This document shows, one piece after another, positions 39,193 through 50,100 of a DNA stretch of 55,189 nt. Source of the DNA: Chloroflexi bacterium OHK40 (GTDB lineage: Bacteria > Chloroflexota > Chloroflexia > Chloroflexales > Chloroflexaceae). Within the stretch, counting starts at the first letter, position 1, and each line of letters opens with the position of its first letter. The position numbers and the translations under genes are program-made. The notes beneath the pieces are model-generated. The model had not been told where the DNA came from, ran no database searches, and saw nothing but the letters and a program-made list of their open reading frames with translations. The stretch is from contig SFCB01000110.1 of NCBI GenBank assembly GCA_004367505.1, positions 1 through 55,189 of the forward strand, read 5' to 3'.

Positions 39193-40722
39193 GTGACGAA
39201 GATCGCCGTGATCGGCGCCGGGCCGGGGGGGATGGCTACCGCCATGCGCCTCGCCGCCGCAGGCTACCAGGTTTCCATCTACGAGGCGGCCGACCGGGTG
39301 GGCGGGCGCATGCGAGGCCTCGAGCTCGGCCCTTACCAGTTCGATACCGGCCCGACGATCCTGCAGGTGCCCCATCTCTACGAGCAACTGTTCCAGGATT
39401 GCGGCCTGCGCTTTGCCGACTACGTCCGGTTGATCCGGCTCGACCCCAACACCCGCATCAGGTTCTGGGACGGCACGCACCTGGATCTGAGCTCGAACCT
39501 CCCCGCGTTCAAGGCCCAGCTGGCACAGTTTGGTCCGGGACTGCCCGCCGCCTTCGAGCGCTGGTACGCCGAGCACCTGCGCAAGGAGGTGGTTGGCTAC
39601 GGCCCCTACCTGGGTACACCGGTGCGCTCACCGCTTGGCTACCTGCGGCCAAAGGAAGTGGCAGCCGCGCTCCCATTTCGTCCCTGGGAGAGCCTCTACA
39701 CCCACTTCGAGCGTTTCTTCCCCGACGAGCGGCTCGTCTACGCGATGGGCTACCAGGCCAAGTACCTGGGGATGCACCCCACCGCTTGCTCCAGTGTCTT
39801 TAGCCTGGTGACCTTCCTGGAGTTCCACTACGGCATCTGGCACCCGGAGGGCGGCTTCCGAGCGCTCGCGCGCGGGCTGGCCCGCGCCGCCGAGGATCTC
39901 GGCGTGCAGATCCATCTGGGCCGCCCGGTCCACCAGGTACTCGTCGAGGGCGGCCGGGCCACTGGCCTGCTCCTTGCCGATGGTGAGCGCGTCGCCGCAG
40001 ATGCGGTGCTCGTCAACGCCGATTTTGGCCACGCCGTGCAGCACCTGCTGCCAGCCCAGGCCCGTGGCCCCTACACCGATCGCTGGCTGGAGCGCAAGGA
40101 GTTCTCCTGCTCCACCTTTATGCTCTACCTCGGGGTCAACCGGCGCTGGGAGCACCTGCCCCACCATCAACTCTACCTCTCGGCGCATATTCGCCGCCAC
40201 GACCCGCTGTGGGCCCGGAGTGCTGTGCTCGACGAGGAGGACCCCTCGTTCTACGTCTGCAACCCCACGATCGTCGATCCGGCCAACGCCCCCCCGGGCC
40301 ACAGTACGCTCTTCGTGCTGGTACCCATCCCCAACCTGCGCTACCCCGTCGACTGGGCAGCGCGGAAAGGCCCCTATCGCGAGCTCATCCTGCGCCAGCT
40401 CGCCAAACTCGGCTACGATGGCGTCGAGAACCACATCGTGGCCGAGCACTGCTACACCGCCGAGACCTGGCGCGACGAGCACCGCACCTACCTGGGATCG
40501 GTCTTTAACCTCATCCACAGTTGGAACCAGCTCGGCCCGCTACGCCCGCACATCCGCCACCGTGGCGCGCGAGGGCTCTACTGGATCGGCGGGGCGGTTC
40601 ACCCGGGCAGCGGCCTGATGACCATCCTCGAGGCGGCGAAAAGCGCCGCACACTTTATTGGTGAGGATGTTCCGGCGCCGAAGCCCATTCCAACCGGGGC
40701 GCTTCAGGAAGCGGGCCACTAG
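39193..40722 (+). CDS. crtI: CrtI-family carotenoid desaturase
   Basis: A 509-aa flavoprotein. The dinucleotide-binding motif is VIGAGPGGMATAMRLAAAG with ADRVGGRMRG just after it. The C-terminus has GLYWIGGAVHPGSGL, the FAD-binding end typical of phytoene desaturases. GYQAKYLGMHP and WHPEGGF in the middle also fit. It probably inserts double bonds in phytoene or a related C40/C30 carotene; the exact product cannot be told. The GTG start has GGGAGG upstream. Its 3' end overlaps the convergent histidine kinase gene by 68 bp. Confidence 0.88.
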   Translation: MTKIAVIGAGPGGMATAMRLAAAGYQVSIYEAADRVGGRMRGLELGPYQFDTGPTILQVPHLYEQLFQDCGLRFADYVRLIRLDPNTRIRFWDGTHLDLSSNLPAFKAQLAQFGPGLPAAFERWYAEHLRKEVVGYGPYLGTPVRSPLGYLRPKEVAAALPFRPWESLYTHFERFFPDERLVYAMGYQAKYLGMHPTACSSVFSLVTFLEFHYGIWHPEGGFRALARGLARAAEDLGVQIHLGRPVHQVLVEGGRATGLLLADGERVAADAVLVNADFGHAVQHLLPAQARGPYTDRWLERKEFSCSTFMLYLGVNRRWEHLPHHQLYLSAHIRRHDPLWARSAVLDEEDPSFYVCNPTIVDPANAPPGHSTLFVLVPIPNLRYPVDWAARKGPYRELILRQLAKLGYDGVENHIVAEHCYTAETWRDEHRTYLGSVFNLIHSWNQLGPLRPHIRHRGARGLYWIGGAVHPGSGLMTILEAAKSAAHFIGEDVPAPKPIPTGALQEAGH

Positions 40723-41989
40723 GCAGACGCACCCAGAAGCGGCTCCCGGCGCCCAACTCGCTCTGCACTCCCACCTCGCCCCCGTGGTGGGTCACGATCT
40801 GGGAAACAAGGGCCAGCCCGAGACCAGTGCCCTCGTACTGCCGCGCCAGGCGCCTGTCGAGCTGTGAGAAGGGCTGAAAGAGCTGCCCAAAACGGGCGGG
40901 GTCGATCCCGATCCCGGTATCCTGGACGGCGAACTCCACGCGCTGGCCCTCCTCGATCAACCGCGCCTCCAGCCCTACGCGCCCACCGCTGGGCGTGAAC
41001 TTCATCGCGTTGCTCAGCAGGTTCAGCAGCACTTGCCGCAGCCGCATGAAATCGCCGGGGATGAGCCCCAGGGCCGGATCGAGAGTGAGCGTAAAGGCGA
41101 GCCCACGGCGCTCCATCTGGCCCCTCACCAGGCGCTCGCACTGCTCGCAGAGATCGCGAACAGGCACCTCGCCCAGATCGATTCGGAACGATCCCGCCTC
41201 CATCTTCGCCAGGTCGAGCAGATCGTTGATCAGGTAGAGCAGGTGCTGGCCACTCTCGGTCATGGTGCTGAGCGTCTGCCGCTGGCGCTCGTTGAGCGGC
41301 CCGTAGATCTCCTCGTTGAGCAACTCCATGCTGCCGAGCATAATGTTCAGCGGGGTACGCAACTCGTGGCTCACGCTCGCCAGGAAGAAGTCCTTGAGCT
41401 GATTGGCTCGCCGTAGCTCGGCGTTCGCCTCGGCGAGTTCGCTGGTGCGCTCGGCTACCCGGAGTTCCAGTTGGCTCCGCTCGGCGTCGAGGAGCCGGGC
41501 CTGCTCCTCAGCCCTGGCGCGGGCACCGTCGATCACCTGGCGTGCCACCACCAGGCTCGCCACGCAGAGCCAGTAGACAAGCAAGGCCACCGGCGTGGTA
41601 TAGATCCCCTGCCAATCCGCGCGCAGCAGCAGTAGCAGCAGCTGGAGCGCCGCAGTCCCGACCACCCACACAGGTGTGGCGAGGATCAGCGCGAGTAGCG
41701 GCGCCAGGATGAGCACCAGCGGCGCGTACTCGCTAACGAAGGGTTCCGGTAGGAGCAAGCCCACGAGTGCGCCAAAGCCGACACATGCGACGTAACGCGC
41801 CCAATCGTAGCCGCGCAGGTAGAGCAGCAGCGGGAGCACGAGCATGATGCCCGCGAGCAGCACCTCGCCGATGAGCAGCCCCCCCTCAAGCCGGGGATTG
41901 GCAAAGAGGATCATCCCGCCCGCACAGAAGATCTGCAGCGCGAGCAGGCCCGTGACGACACGCCGCTCTGGTCCAGGTGAGTCGGCCAT
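40655..41989 (-). CDS. Membrane sensor histidine kinase
   Basis: A 444-aa protein. About six membrane helices fill residues 10-170 without a known extracellular sensor domain. A coiled coil follows (residues of about 180-215, EEQARLLDAERSQLELRVAE). The HisKA box is FFLASVSHELRTPLN with the phospho-accepting His. The ATP-binding domain has NLLSNAMKFTPSGG, DTGIGID and GTGLGLALV. No response regulator gene is adjacent. The start at 41989 (MADSPGP) is the last good ATG before the first helix. It overlaps crtI tail-to-tail. Confidence 0.92.
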   Translation of the reverse strand: MADSPGPERRVVTGLLALQIFCAGGMILFANPRLEGGLLIGEVLLAGIMLVLPLLLYLRGYDWARYVACVGFGALVGLLLPEPFVSEYAPLVLILAPLLALILATPVWVVGTAALQLLLLLLRADWQGIYTTPVALLVYWLCVASLVVARQVIDGARARAEEQARLLDAERSQLELRVAERTSELAEANAELRRANQLKDFFLASVSHELRTPLNIMLGSMELLNEEIYGPLNERQRQTLSTMTESGQHLLYLINDLLDLAKMEAGSFRIDLGEVPVRDLCEQCERLVRGQMERRGLAFTLTLDPALGLIPGDFMRLRQVLLNLLSNAMKFTPSGGRVGLEARLIEEGQRVEFAVQDTGIGIDPARFGQLFQPFSQLDRRLARQYEGTGLGLALVSQIVTHHGGEVGVQSELGAGSRFWVRLPSGPLPEAPRLEWASAPEHPHQ

Positions 41990-42081
41990 TGGAGCACACT
42001 TTCCGCCTGCGTACGGGCTGCAACGTCGCTGTGCTGAGCGTACAACGCTGTCCTTACCGTACGCGTAGCCGGGAGTGGCCA

Positions 42082-43737
42082 CTACCTCCTGCCGCGCCCA
42101 GCAGCCCAGATCCCGGCTGCCAGCGCGCCCGCGCCTGCGGCAAGCGGCACCCAGTTGCGCCGGCGCAGATCGCTCAGCACTACCCGGGCGGTGTTATGGC
42201 CACTCGCCCCGAACACCCCACCACCAGGATGGGTACTTGCTCCTGTCAGGTAGAGCCCCCGAATGGGCGTCCGATACCCCGCGAGCTCGGGGAGTGGGCG
42301 GAAGAAGAACATCTGGTCGAAGCTCATCTCCACGTGCATGACGTTGCCACGCAGCAGCCCGATCCGCCGCTCGAGATCCAGTGGCGTCTGGATGAAGCGG
42401 TCGATGATCTTGCCGCGCATATTCGGCGCGTAGCGGTAGAGCACCTCAAGAATGGTGTCGGCCACCTCCTCACGCAGATCGTCCCAGTGGCGGCCACCAC
42501 TCAACTCGTAGGGGAAGTACTGGGCCCAGAGGAAGACGGTATGTTTGCCCGGCGGGGCCACATCGGGGTCGATCGCCGAGAAGGTCATCGCGATCACCGC
42601 CGGGTCTCGCGAGGGCTCGCCGCGCAGGTAGTCCTCGTAGGCGCGCCGCACGTAGCCCATACTCGGGCTGAGCAGCTGCAGGCCGTGGTGGCTCGGGTGG
42701 GGCCTACCGCCGCTTGGCGCACCGGCATAATCGGGCAACTCCTCGGCGGCGCAGCGTACGGTCATCCCGAAGCCGTTGCCGATGCGGATGTGACCAAGCC
42801 GCTCGACCAGCCGGCTCGAGAGGTGCTCGGGGCCTACCAGCGTGAGCATGGTCGTTAGCACGTGGGCATTGGAGACCACCACCGGGGCGCTGTAGCGCTG
42901 GCCGTCGTCGGTCTCGATGCCCCGTACACGGCCGTTCCGCACCAGGATGCGCCGTACCGGTGCGCCCAGGGCCACCTCGCCGCCGAAGCTCTGGAGCGCG
43001 CGCGCCATGGCCTGGGTAAGCATCCCGCTACCACCACGGGGGTGAGCGGCACCGCTGTAGTGCAGCATACTGTGCCAGCCGAAGAAGTCGCCAGCCCCGA
43101 TCTCATCGGGGGGTGGGCCACTCTGGGCGGCCAGCCATGTCATCGCGGCCCGCATCGCCTCGCTCTCGAAGGTCTCACCGATCAGCTGAGCGTAGCTGGT
43201 GAAGAGCCGCCGCGTCACTTCGAGCGGGTTCCGCTCTCCGGCTGGCAGGCGCGGCACGGCGGCGGCCACACTGCCGAAGAGCCGCGTGACCGACGGCGGG
43301 TTGAGGAAAACATCGAACACCGCCTCGTTCAGGGGCGTCCAGAAGGCCAGAAACTTGCGGTAGGCCTCGGCATCGCGCGGGCTGACGCTGGCAATACTCT
43401 GGACGGTCTTCTCCGTATCCTTATAGAAGCTGATCGCACCGCTCCCGTCGGGGAGCGGGTAGAAGGCGAAGGGGTCCATGGGGATGTACTCGAGCCCGTG
43501 GCGCTCGAGTTCGAGGTCGCGCACGATCGGGGTGAGGTGGACCATAATGTGCGCGGATGAGCCGACATCGATCTTGTAGCCAGGGATGGCCTCCTCGGTG
43601 CACACGGCCCCACCGACGATCGGGCGCCGCTCGGCCACCAGCACCCGCAGCCCCGCCTTTGCCAGATAGCCGGCGCAGGTCAGGCCGTTGTGGCCGCCGC
43701 CCACCACGATCACGTCATAGTCGGTCGATCGATCCAT
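42082..43737 (-). CDS. CrtO-like carotenoid oxidoreductase
   Basis: A 551-aa flavoprotein with [19 protein letters not shown] at the N-terminus. The C-terminal [20 protein letters not shown] motif is shared by CrtO-type beta-carotene ketolases and the wider PYROXD2-like group. A short membrane helix closes the chain ([19 protein letters not shown]). CrtO ketolases add a 4-keto group to carotenes, fitting the crtI gene nearby, but the wider group includes other enzymes, so the product is not certain. A minus-strand TATACT (43774-43779) lies 37 bp upstream of the start. Confidence 0.8.
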   Translation of the reverse strand: MDRSTDYDVIVVGGGHNGLTCAGYLAKAGLRVLVAERRPIVGGAVCTEEAIPGYKIDVGSSAHIMVHLTPIVRDLELERHGLEYIPMDPFAFYPLPDGSGAISFYKDTEKTVQSIASVSPRDAEAYRKFLAFWTPLNEAVFDVFLNPPSVTRLFGSVAAAVPRLPAGERNPLEVTRRLFTSYAQLIGETFESEAMRAAMTWLAAQSGPPPDEIGAGDFFGWHSMLHYSGAAHPRGGSGMLTQAMARALQSFGGEVALGAPVRRILVRNGRVRGIETDDGQRYSAPVVVSNAHVLTTMLTLVGPEHLSSRLVERLGHIRIGNGFGMTVRCAAEELPDYAGAPSGGRPHPSHHGLQLLSPSMGYVRRAYEDYLRGEPSRDPAVIAMTFSAIDPDVAPPGKHTVFLWAQYFPYELSGGRHWDDLREEVADTILEVLYRYAPNMRGKIIDRFIQTPLDLERRIGLLRGNVMHVEMSFDQMFFFRPLPELAGYRTPIRGLYLTGASTHPGGGVFGASGHNTARVVLSDLRRRNWVPLAAGAGALAAGIWAAGRGRR

Positions 43738-43918
43738 GCATCTACTTTCCAGCTGAGCTCATCACGTGTATGTAGTATATCAGCTCGATCCCTGAATGGA
43801 CTGGGTGCGGCCTCACAACGCCGCCTGGTACGAGCCGGGAAAGCCTGGTATGCTACGATTGCGCCCCCGCCACCAGTTTGCGGGTAGCAGTACACTCACA
43901 GAGGAGGACGTCACACCC

Positions 43919-44464
43919 ATGGCCCGCTTTCCGCTTGTCGCCGAAGACGCCGTCACCGACCCCATCGTCGCCGAGGTCTACGCCGAGATTCGCCGCGAGC
44001 TCGGCTTTGGGATCGTGCCCAACCTGTTCAAATCCATGGCGATCAACCCCCCTCTTCTGCGGGCCAACTGGCACAAGTTCCGCGCCACGGTGCTTACCGG
44101 TCGGCTGCCGCGCACGCTGAAGGAGATGGTCGGCGTGCTGATCTCCCAGGCGAATGCCAGCGAGTACGCCTTGCGCGTCCATCTCCACGGCCTGAGCGCG
44201 ATGGGCATGTCGGATCACGTGCTCCAGGATCTGGTGCGCGACTACGCTAACTGCCCGCTGCCCGAGCGCGAGAAGCAGATCCTTCGCTTTGGTCTGCTCT
44301 GCGCGACCGACCCGCTGCAGATCACCGACGCCGACTTCGACGCGCTGCGGGCCCATGATCTGAGCGACGAGGAGATTTTCGAGGTGGTGGCCACGGCGGA
44401 TCTCTTCGCCTCGGTGAACGCCTACACCGACGCGATTGGCCTGGAGATCGACTCCCTCGGGTAG
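43919..44464 (+). CDS. AhpD-fold (carboxymuconolactone decarboxylase-like) protein without redox cysteines
   Basis: A 181-aa all-helical protein of the peroxidase-related CMD group. LPRTLKEMVGVLISQANASEYALRVH is the family core (residues 63-88), but where the family has N-x-C-x-Y-C-x-x-x-H this protein has Asn79-Ala-Ser81-Glu-Tyr-Ala84, with His88 kept. Both redox Cys are thus lost and peroxidase activity is unlikely. The start at 43919 has GAGGAGGACG upstream. It is 10 bp before a histidine kinase gene and probably cotranscribed with it, which suggests a sensing or scaffolding role. Confidence 0.85.
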   Translation: MARFPLVAEDAVTDPIVAEVYAEIRRELGFGIVPNLFKSMAINPPLLRANWHKFRATVLTGRLPRTLKEMVGVLISQANASEYALRVHLHGLSAMGMSDHVLQDLVRDYANCPLPEREKQILRFGLLCATDPLQITDADFDALRAHDLSDEEIFEVVATADLFASVNAYTDAIGLEIDSLG

Positions 44465-44474
44465 GGATCTGCGC

Positions 44475-46103
44475 ATGCCACGCCGACCACCGCCGCGCCC
44501 GCCCCAGCCCCGCGACGACAACCAGGTTGATCGTGGGCAGGTGCGGGCGCTCCTTGCCGAAGCACAGGCGCTCTCAGCCCGCCTGGCGGCCCTGAACGAA
44601 GTGGCTGCCGCCATGCAGGCCAGCCTGGAGTTCGAGCGGGTGCTGGAGACAGCGGCCCGCGAGGCCCGCTGGCTGCTCGACTTCCAGTATTGCTCCGTGA
44701 CTGAGCGCCTGGGCGAGAGCTACTACGAGCGGGTGCTGAAGGGCCCAACCGGCGCCATGCCCACGCCGGTACGTCGCCCCCTGGACGACAGCCCGCTCAG
44801 TACGGCGATGCGCCTGGGCCACGCGACGCTGCTCCGTGATGCCACCGCAGCCGGGCGCCTGGCTCCCGGCATGCAGTCGGGCCTGATCGTGCCGCTGCGA
44901 GCCGGCGGCGAGGTGATCGGGACGCTGAACTTCTTCGCTGAGCGACCGGAGAGCTACTCCTACGACGACCTGCGGGTCGTGTCGGCGCTGGCCGCCCAGC
45001 TGTCGGCCGCAGCCCAGAATAGCCGGCTCTACCGCGAGGTGACCGACGCGCGCAACGAGCTGCAGATCGTTCTCGAGTCGATCAGCGATGGCGTGCTGGT
45101 GCTCTCTGAGGCCGGGCACGTGCTCCTCGCCAACCCGGCGGCCCGGCGCATGTTTCACCTGGCCAGCCTCCCCCTGGAGCGGCACGTCCTCACGGCTGCC
45201 GCCCAACTCCGCGTCCGTGGCCAGCGACTGATCCCGATCGCCCAGCTACGCACCGCCCTGGCCCAGTTTCACCGTGAGCGGCGGGGCGTCCTCCACCTCA
45301 GCACGGGTACCCACATCGAGTGGGCCGCCGCGCCCCTCAGTGGGGGAGCCAGCATGCCGGGCTTCGTGGTCAGCTTCCGCGACATCAGCGATAAGGTGGC
45401 GCTGGAGGAGCTGCGCGACGATATGATCAGCATGCTCGTACACGACCTGCGCACCCCGCTGAACGGGCTCATGCTCAGCCTCGACATGCTCGGCCAGAGC
45501 CGGCGTAGCGGGAGCCAGGAGTACGACGAGGAGTTGATCGAGCGAGCGGGGCAGAGCGCCCGGCAGCTGCTGCGCCACGTGAATACCCTGCTCGACCTGC
45601 GCAAGCTCGAGGCCGGGCGATTGGAGCTCGACATCCAGCCCATCCGGGCAGGCGCGCTGATCCAGCGCGTTGTGCCACGCTTTGAGCTACTTGCCGAGCT
45701 CGGGCGCATCGCCTTGAAGACGGAGATGCCGCCGGGGCTGCCCGTGCTGGCCGTGGACCACGCGCTGGTAGAGCGTGTGCTCGAGAACCTGCTCGGCAAT
45801 GCGCTCAAGTTCACGCCCGAGGGCCGCAGCGTCACGGTTGGCGCGCGGCGCCACGCCAGCGACCCGAACTGGGTGGAGCTCTTTGTCCGCGACGAGGGGA
45901 TCGGCATCCCACCGGAGCTACGGAGCCTGGTCTTTGAGAAGTTCGGCCAGGTGCAGAGTGCGCTCAGCCGGCGAGGTACGGGCCTGGGGCTCACCTTCTG
46001 CAAGCTGGCTGTCGAGGCCCACGGCGGTCAGATCGGTGTGCGCGATACGCCAGGTGGTGGGAGTACCTTCTGGCTGACACTCCCGGTCAGCGCCGCATCC
46101 TAA
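44475..46103 (+). CDS. Cytoplasmic GAF-PAS histidine kinase
   Basis: A 542-aa soluble kinase. A coiled coil (about 18-50) leads into a GAF domain (about 50-195; MQSGLIVPLRAGGEVIGTLN). A PAS domain follows (about 200-310; ISDGVLVLSEAGHVLLANPAA). The HisKA box is MISMLVHDLRTPLNGL and the ATPase domain has NLLGNALKFTPEG, DEGIGIPPE and GTGLGLTFCKL. The start at 44475 (MPRRPP) follows the CMD-like gene by 10 bp. It overlaps the convergent ubiA-like gene by 17 bp. Confidence 0.92.
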   Translation: MPRRPPPRPPQPRDDNQVDRGQVRALLAEAQALSARLAALNEVAAAMQASLEFERVLETAAREARWLLDFQYCSVTERLGESYYERVLKGPTGAMPTPVRRPLDDSPLSTAMRLGHATLLRDATAAGRLAPGMQSGLIVPLRAGGEVIGTLNFFAERPESYSYDDLRVVSALAAQLSAAAQNSRLYREVTDARNELQIVLESISDGVLVLSEAGHVLLANPAARRMFHLASLPLERHVLTAAAQLRVRGQRLIPIAQLRTALAQFHRERRGVLHLSTGTHIEWAAAPLSGGASMPGFVVSFRDISDKVALEELRDDMISMLVHDLRTPLNGLMLSLDMLGQSRRSGSQEYDEELIERAGQSARQLLRHVNTLLDLRKLEAGRLELDIQPIRAGALIQRVVPRFELLAELGRIALKTEMPPGLPVLAVDHALVERVLENLLGNALKFTPEGRSVTVGARRHASDPNWVELFVRDEGIGIPPELRSLVFEKFGQVQSALSRRGTGLGLTFCKLAVEAHGGQIGVRDTPGGGSTFWLTLPVSAAS

Positions 46104-47151
46104 AGCCCAGCGCCCAGCGGAGCGCGTCGTAGGTCATCCCGTTGGGAAGCAGCGGGAGCAGATGGGCGGCGAGGAGTGCGGCGCGGGCGCGCGGCGCCAT
46201 ACCTGGCGCCACAAGCGCCACCGGCGCGCTGAGCAGCAACACCAGGTGGGCCATACCGGCGCCGATGGGATCGCCGAGATCGTGGGCAGCGGCGACGAGC
46301 AGCGCGACGGTAGCGGCAGCAACACCGCCCACGGCCCCCGCCGCCACCACACGCTCGGCAGGCGTGTAGCCTGGCAGATTCGCCACAACCCCACTGATGG
46401 GCAGGGCGAGCAGGGCCAGTTGCAGCGCCGCAGCATAGCCGAGCAGGCCCGGCGGCAGGCGCAGCCGATCGCCGGGGAGGACGCTGGCACCAAAGAGGAT
46501 GGCGGTCGTGTGCGCGCCACGGGCGGCGTCGTTGGCAAGATCGCGCAGGGCGCCGTGGAGACCGTTAACGAGCATGATCAGCAGGATCTCGTAGGCCACG
46601 AGGAGCTGCGTGAGGCGGGAGGGCTTACCCGTGGCCGCCGCGCCATAGTGGATCAACGCGGCCCAGCCCAGCGCCTGGACGAAGTCGGTCAGGGGCGGCA
46701 GCGGGCAACGCTTGCCCCACCGGTTATAGGCCGCCAGCAAAAGGAAGGCGTGAGCAAGATGCGCGCCCCGCCCACGCCCGGTCGCGTGGGACCGCCCCAC
46801 CAGCCACCGATCCAGGCCAAAGGCGAGCGGCACGCAGGCGAGGGCGATCGCCAGGGCCACCCGTGGCGCGATGGCGCCACGCACGAGCGGATAGTGGGCC
46901 CGCCGTGGCTGCGTGCGGTCGAGCTCGAGATCGCACACATCGTTATGGATGTAGGCGAACGCATGAAAGGCGGTGGCGACAGCGAGCAGCCCGGCCACCT
47001 GGCGCGGCGCCACCTGCGGCCGCGCACTCGCGGCCCCGAGGATGGGGAGCGTCGCGGTGGCGCCCAGGGCGGAGAGACGAATGAAGTGGTACAGGTCAAC
47101 GTACAAGGCAACCTGGCCTGCGTGATGCATGCTATGTGGTACCCCGGGCAT
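46087..47151 (-). CDS. UbiA-family prenyltransferase
   Basis: A 354-aa membrane protein with about nine helices. The first Asp-rich motif is HNDVCDLELDR, binding the Mg-diphosphate of an isoprenoid donor. The second is altered: DLANDAARGAHTT. Such enzymes attach prenyl chains to quinone rings, tetrapyrroles, sugars or other acceptors; the acceptor is not evident. The ATG lies 3 nt after the stop of the kinase-STAND gene, so it is translated in the same mRNA. A second ATG at 47130 is possible. The carotenoid genes nearby show isoprenoid flow, but no direct link is proven. Confidence 0.85.
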   Translation of the reverse strand: MPGVPHSMHHAGQVALYVDLYHFIRLSALGATATLPILGAASARPQVAPRQVAGLLAVATAFHAFAYIHNDVCDLELDRTQPRRAHYPLVRGAIAPRVALAIALACVPLAFGLDRWLVGRSHATGRGRGAHLAHAFLLLAAYNRWGKRCPLPPLTDFVQALGWAALIHYGAAATGKPSRLTQLLVAYEILLIMLVNGLHGALRDLANDAARGAHTTAILFGASVLPGDRLRLPPGLLGYAAALQLALLALPISGVVANLPGYTPAERVVAAGAVGGVAAATVALLVAAAHDLGDPIGAGMAHLVLLLSAPVALVAPGMAPRARAALLAAHLLPLLPNGMTYDALRWALGFRMRR

Positions 47152-47154
47152 TGA

Positions 47155-50100
47155 TCAGGGGAGCGTCCACTCACTCAAATTAAAGCCGGCCTCGCGCAGC
47201 ATGCGAAAGACCGTTGCCGTGTAGGCGCCGATAAACTCCTGGGGGGCGCGCGCCCGCGCCAGCATCTCCATGGCGCCCATCGCCATCTGCCGGCGCATAC
47301 GAGGGTAGAAAAGGCAGGAATGGACAACCTGGTTGTAGAGGCCGAGCCAGTAGATGTAGCGACGCACCAACTCGGTATCGGCGGAGGCGGCCACCCGGCG
47401 TTGCAACTCGTCGCTGAGCCCCACGCGCGCCATGAAGACGTCCACCGCGTCCAGGTGCAGCGTACGAATGGTGGCGAGCGTCGAGACCATCGCCGCCGGC
47501 AAGCTGTTGCCTGTGGCGGCCACCACCTCGCCGAGGAGCCGCAGGGTGGGCTCGGGGAAGTAGAAGCCCACCGCCGCCAGGCCGGCCACCACCCGCTCCA
47601 CCTGGCGCCGGTCATCGCGCAGCAGACCGTCCTGGAGCAGCAACTCGATCAGCGGCATGGTCTGGCCGAGCTTGCCATAGACGAGGCCGAGCGGCAGTAG
47701 CAGGATGTCGAAGGACTGGAGCACGCTGGGTGCCGCGCCGTACACCAGATCGGGGTGGTCGCGGAAGAGCGCCTCGGTGAGCTCTTCCACCAGCGGCGCC
47801 CAGGCGGCCGGGGTCTGCGGGAGCAGCACGCTGAAGCCGAGCAGCAGCCAGAGTCGGCCCCGGGGTGGCAGGCGCCGGAAGAGCTCGCGAATCACCGGGG
47901 CCGTTCCAGACGGATTGGCGAAGGCGTGGATGGCGCAGTGGGCTGCGCCAACGAGCGGAAAGACCTCGTGCTCAGCGCGGAGGAGAGCCTCCAGGTCGGC
48001 CAGGTAGGGAGCCAGCGGGGTGCTCGGATCGAAAAGGGGCGCCGCCCGCACAAGCACGGCCCGTTGTTCGTGGGGAAGCGCGAAGAAGGGTTCGACCGGC
48101 ACGATCTCAGCGAGCATCATCGTATCGAGGATGGGCTGGGAGAAGGCGCTCGCCACGGCCTGAAAGATCAGGTCCTCGACCGTTTTGCCGAACACACCGG
48201 TGTTGAGAACATCCAGGTGCAGGCGCTGGCGGGCCAGTTCGTAGTAGAGCTCCACCGTCGCGTCACGCACATCCGGACGCTCCGGATGGTTGATGTAGAT
48301 CACCACCGAGAGCTCAAAGAAGAACTCAAGCATGGTGCGCAGGTCGCGCAGGGCACCCGGGCCAATGCGGGCCACCAGATCCTTCAGCAGGCCATAGGTA
48401 AAGTCCGGGTCGGAGCGCCAGATCAGGTAGAGCGCATCGCGGGTGACGCGGCGCAGCGCGGGGCTCCCACGGCCGGCTGCCCAGAGGAAGATCTCGCGGG
48501 CGCGGGGGCCAATGTAGTAGGCAGCCTTGAGGGCCGTACGGCGAGCTTCGTCGGAGTCGCGCTGGCAGAGCGTCTTGATCAGCTCCGTCGCGGCGCCGGG
48601 ATCGTCGGCGTGGAGCTCGACCAGGCTCCGGGTGACGAGCTCGCGCAGCTCGATATCGGGCGACTGGGCAAGGGCGGCGATGGCCTCGGGCTGGCGAGCG
48701 ATCAGCAGCACGTAACGGGCCACATCGGCGGCCAGCGGGAAGCTACGGGCGCGCTCGACGAGGGCGGCCACGGCGGCGGGTACGCCATCACGCGCGGCGC
48801 CATCACGCAGGAGATGGCGCGCAAGCACAAAGGCGCCCAGCTCGGCGTAGGCAAAGCTGACGACCTCGCCAGTGAAGATATCGCCGCCCTGCTCGGCGAG
48901 GATGCCGCCATCGAGGAGGCGACAGTAGGACGAGTCGGGATCGTCGCTCAGCACCTCATCGCGCAGGCGCTCGTTGCGGGCCAGGTCGGCCACGGGGACG
49001 GCGGGCTGGCCCCGATGGAGCATCTCGGCGGCGAGCTCATCGAGGAAGAGCTGCTCGCGGCGCTGGCGCACACGCTCCTCGACGAGGCGGCGGAAGAGTC
49101 CCAGGCTGAGGCCCCGGGCGGCGAGTACGATCGGCCCGTCGCGGTAGCTCTCGGCGATCATGCGCAACATGAGGGGCCGATGCAGGCGCTCGCGCAGGCT
49201 GAGCGGCAGGTTCTCCAGCGGCGTCTGAAGCTGGAAGAAGCGCTGGTAGCGCGCATAGGCCTCGGCGAGCTCGCCGTCGGTGAAGGGACCGAGGCCGAGC
49301 AGTGGCTCACCGTCGGGGCCGTGATGGTAGGCGGCCCAGTAGAGCCGCGTGGCGCCAGCCCGCTCGAGCTGGCCCCAGGTGGCGCTATTGCAGCTGATCA
49401 CCACGCGCAGATGGGGGCCAGCGACGCGGCCCACCAGGGCGTCGATCTGCTTGAGCAGGGCCTCGGGGCCCGCGCTCGCGCCACTCCGGTACTCGTTGAG
49501 CGCATCGAAGATCAACAGCAGACGCCGGCCAGCCCCCGCGGCTAGCCTGGCGATCTGGGCCAGGTCGTGGGTGAGCAACTCGGGCGCCTCGCGGCCCAGA
49601 TCGCGGGCGATCTCGCGGTCAAGCTCGGCGCCAAGCGACCCACCGCAGCGGTAGAAGAGCACGGCATCGCCAGACTCACGCACGCGCTGGGCCCAATGGG
49701 CGAGCAGGGATGTCTTGCCGACCCCCGACTCGCCAACGAGCAGCAGGGCGCCGCTCGGACCCCGCAGGAAGGACTGAAGCTCCGCCTCGGTGGCCGCCCG
49801 GTGTACATAGGTCTCGGGGAGAAAGGGGCCGAGGCGGCGCGGAGTGCCAGCGAGCTCGCGCAGAACGGGCTCGGCCTGCGCACGGGCGGCGGCCGCCACC
49901 TGCTCCCAATCCACGCTGATCGGCCGGCCATGGACCACCACAGGGTCAGCCGGAGTGGGCAGCGCTGCGGGCCGGAGCATACCAGCGCCGACCGTATCGG
50001 CCACCTGCACCGCAGCCACACGGAGCTCGTCGCGCATGGCGGCGGCGCTGGACGGCCGATCCTCGCGGCGCAGGGCCAGGGCCCGGCCTAGCAGTGCGCT

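Noticed and set aside
47755-49545. 596-codon plus-strand frame opposite the kinase-STAND gene
   Set aside because: Antisense shadow; the minus-strand protein has clear kinase and P-loop motifs.
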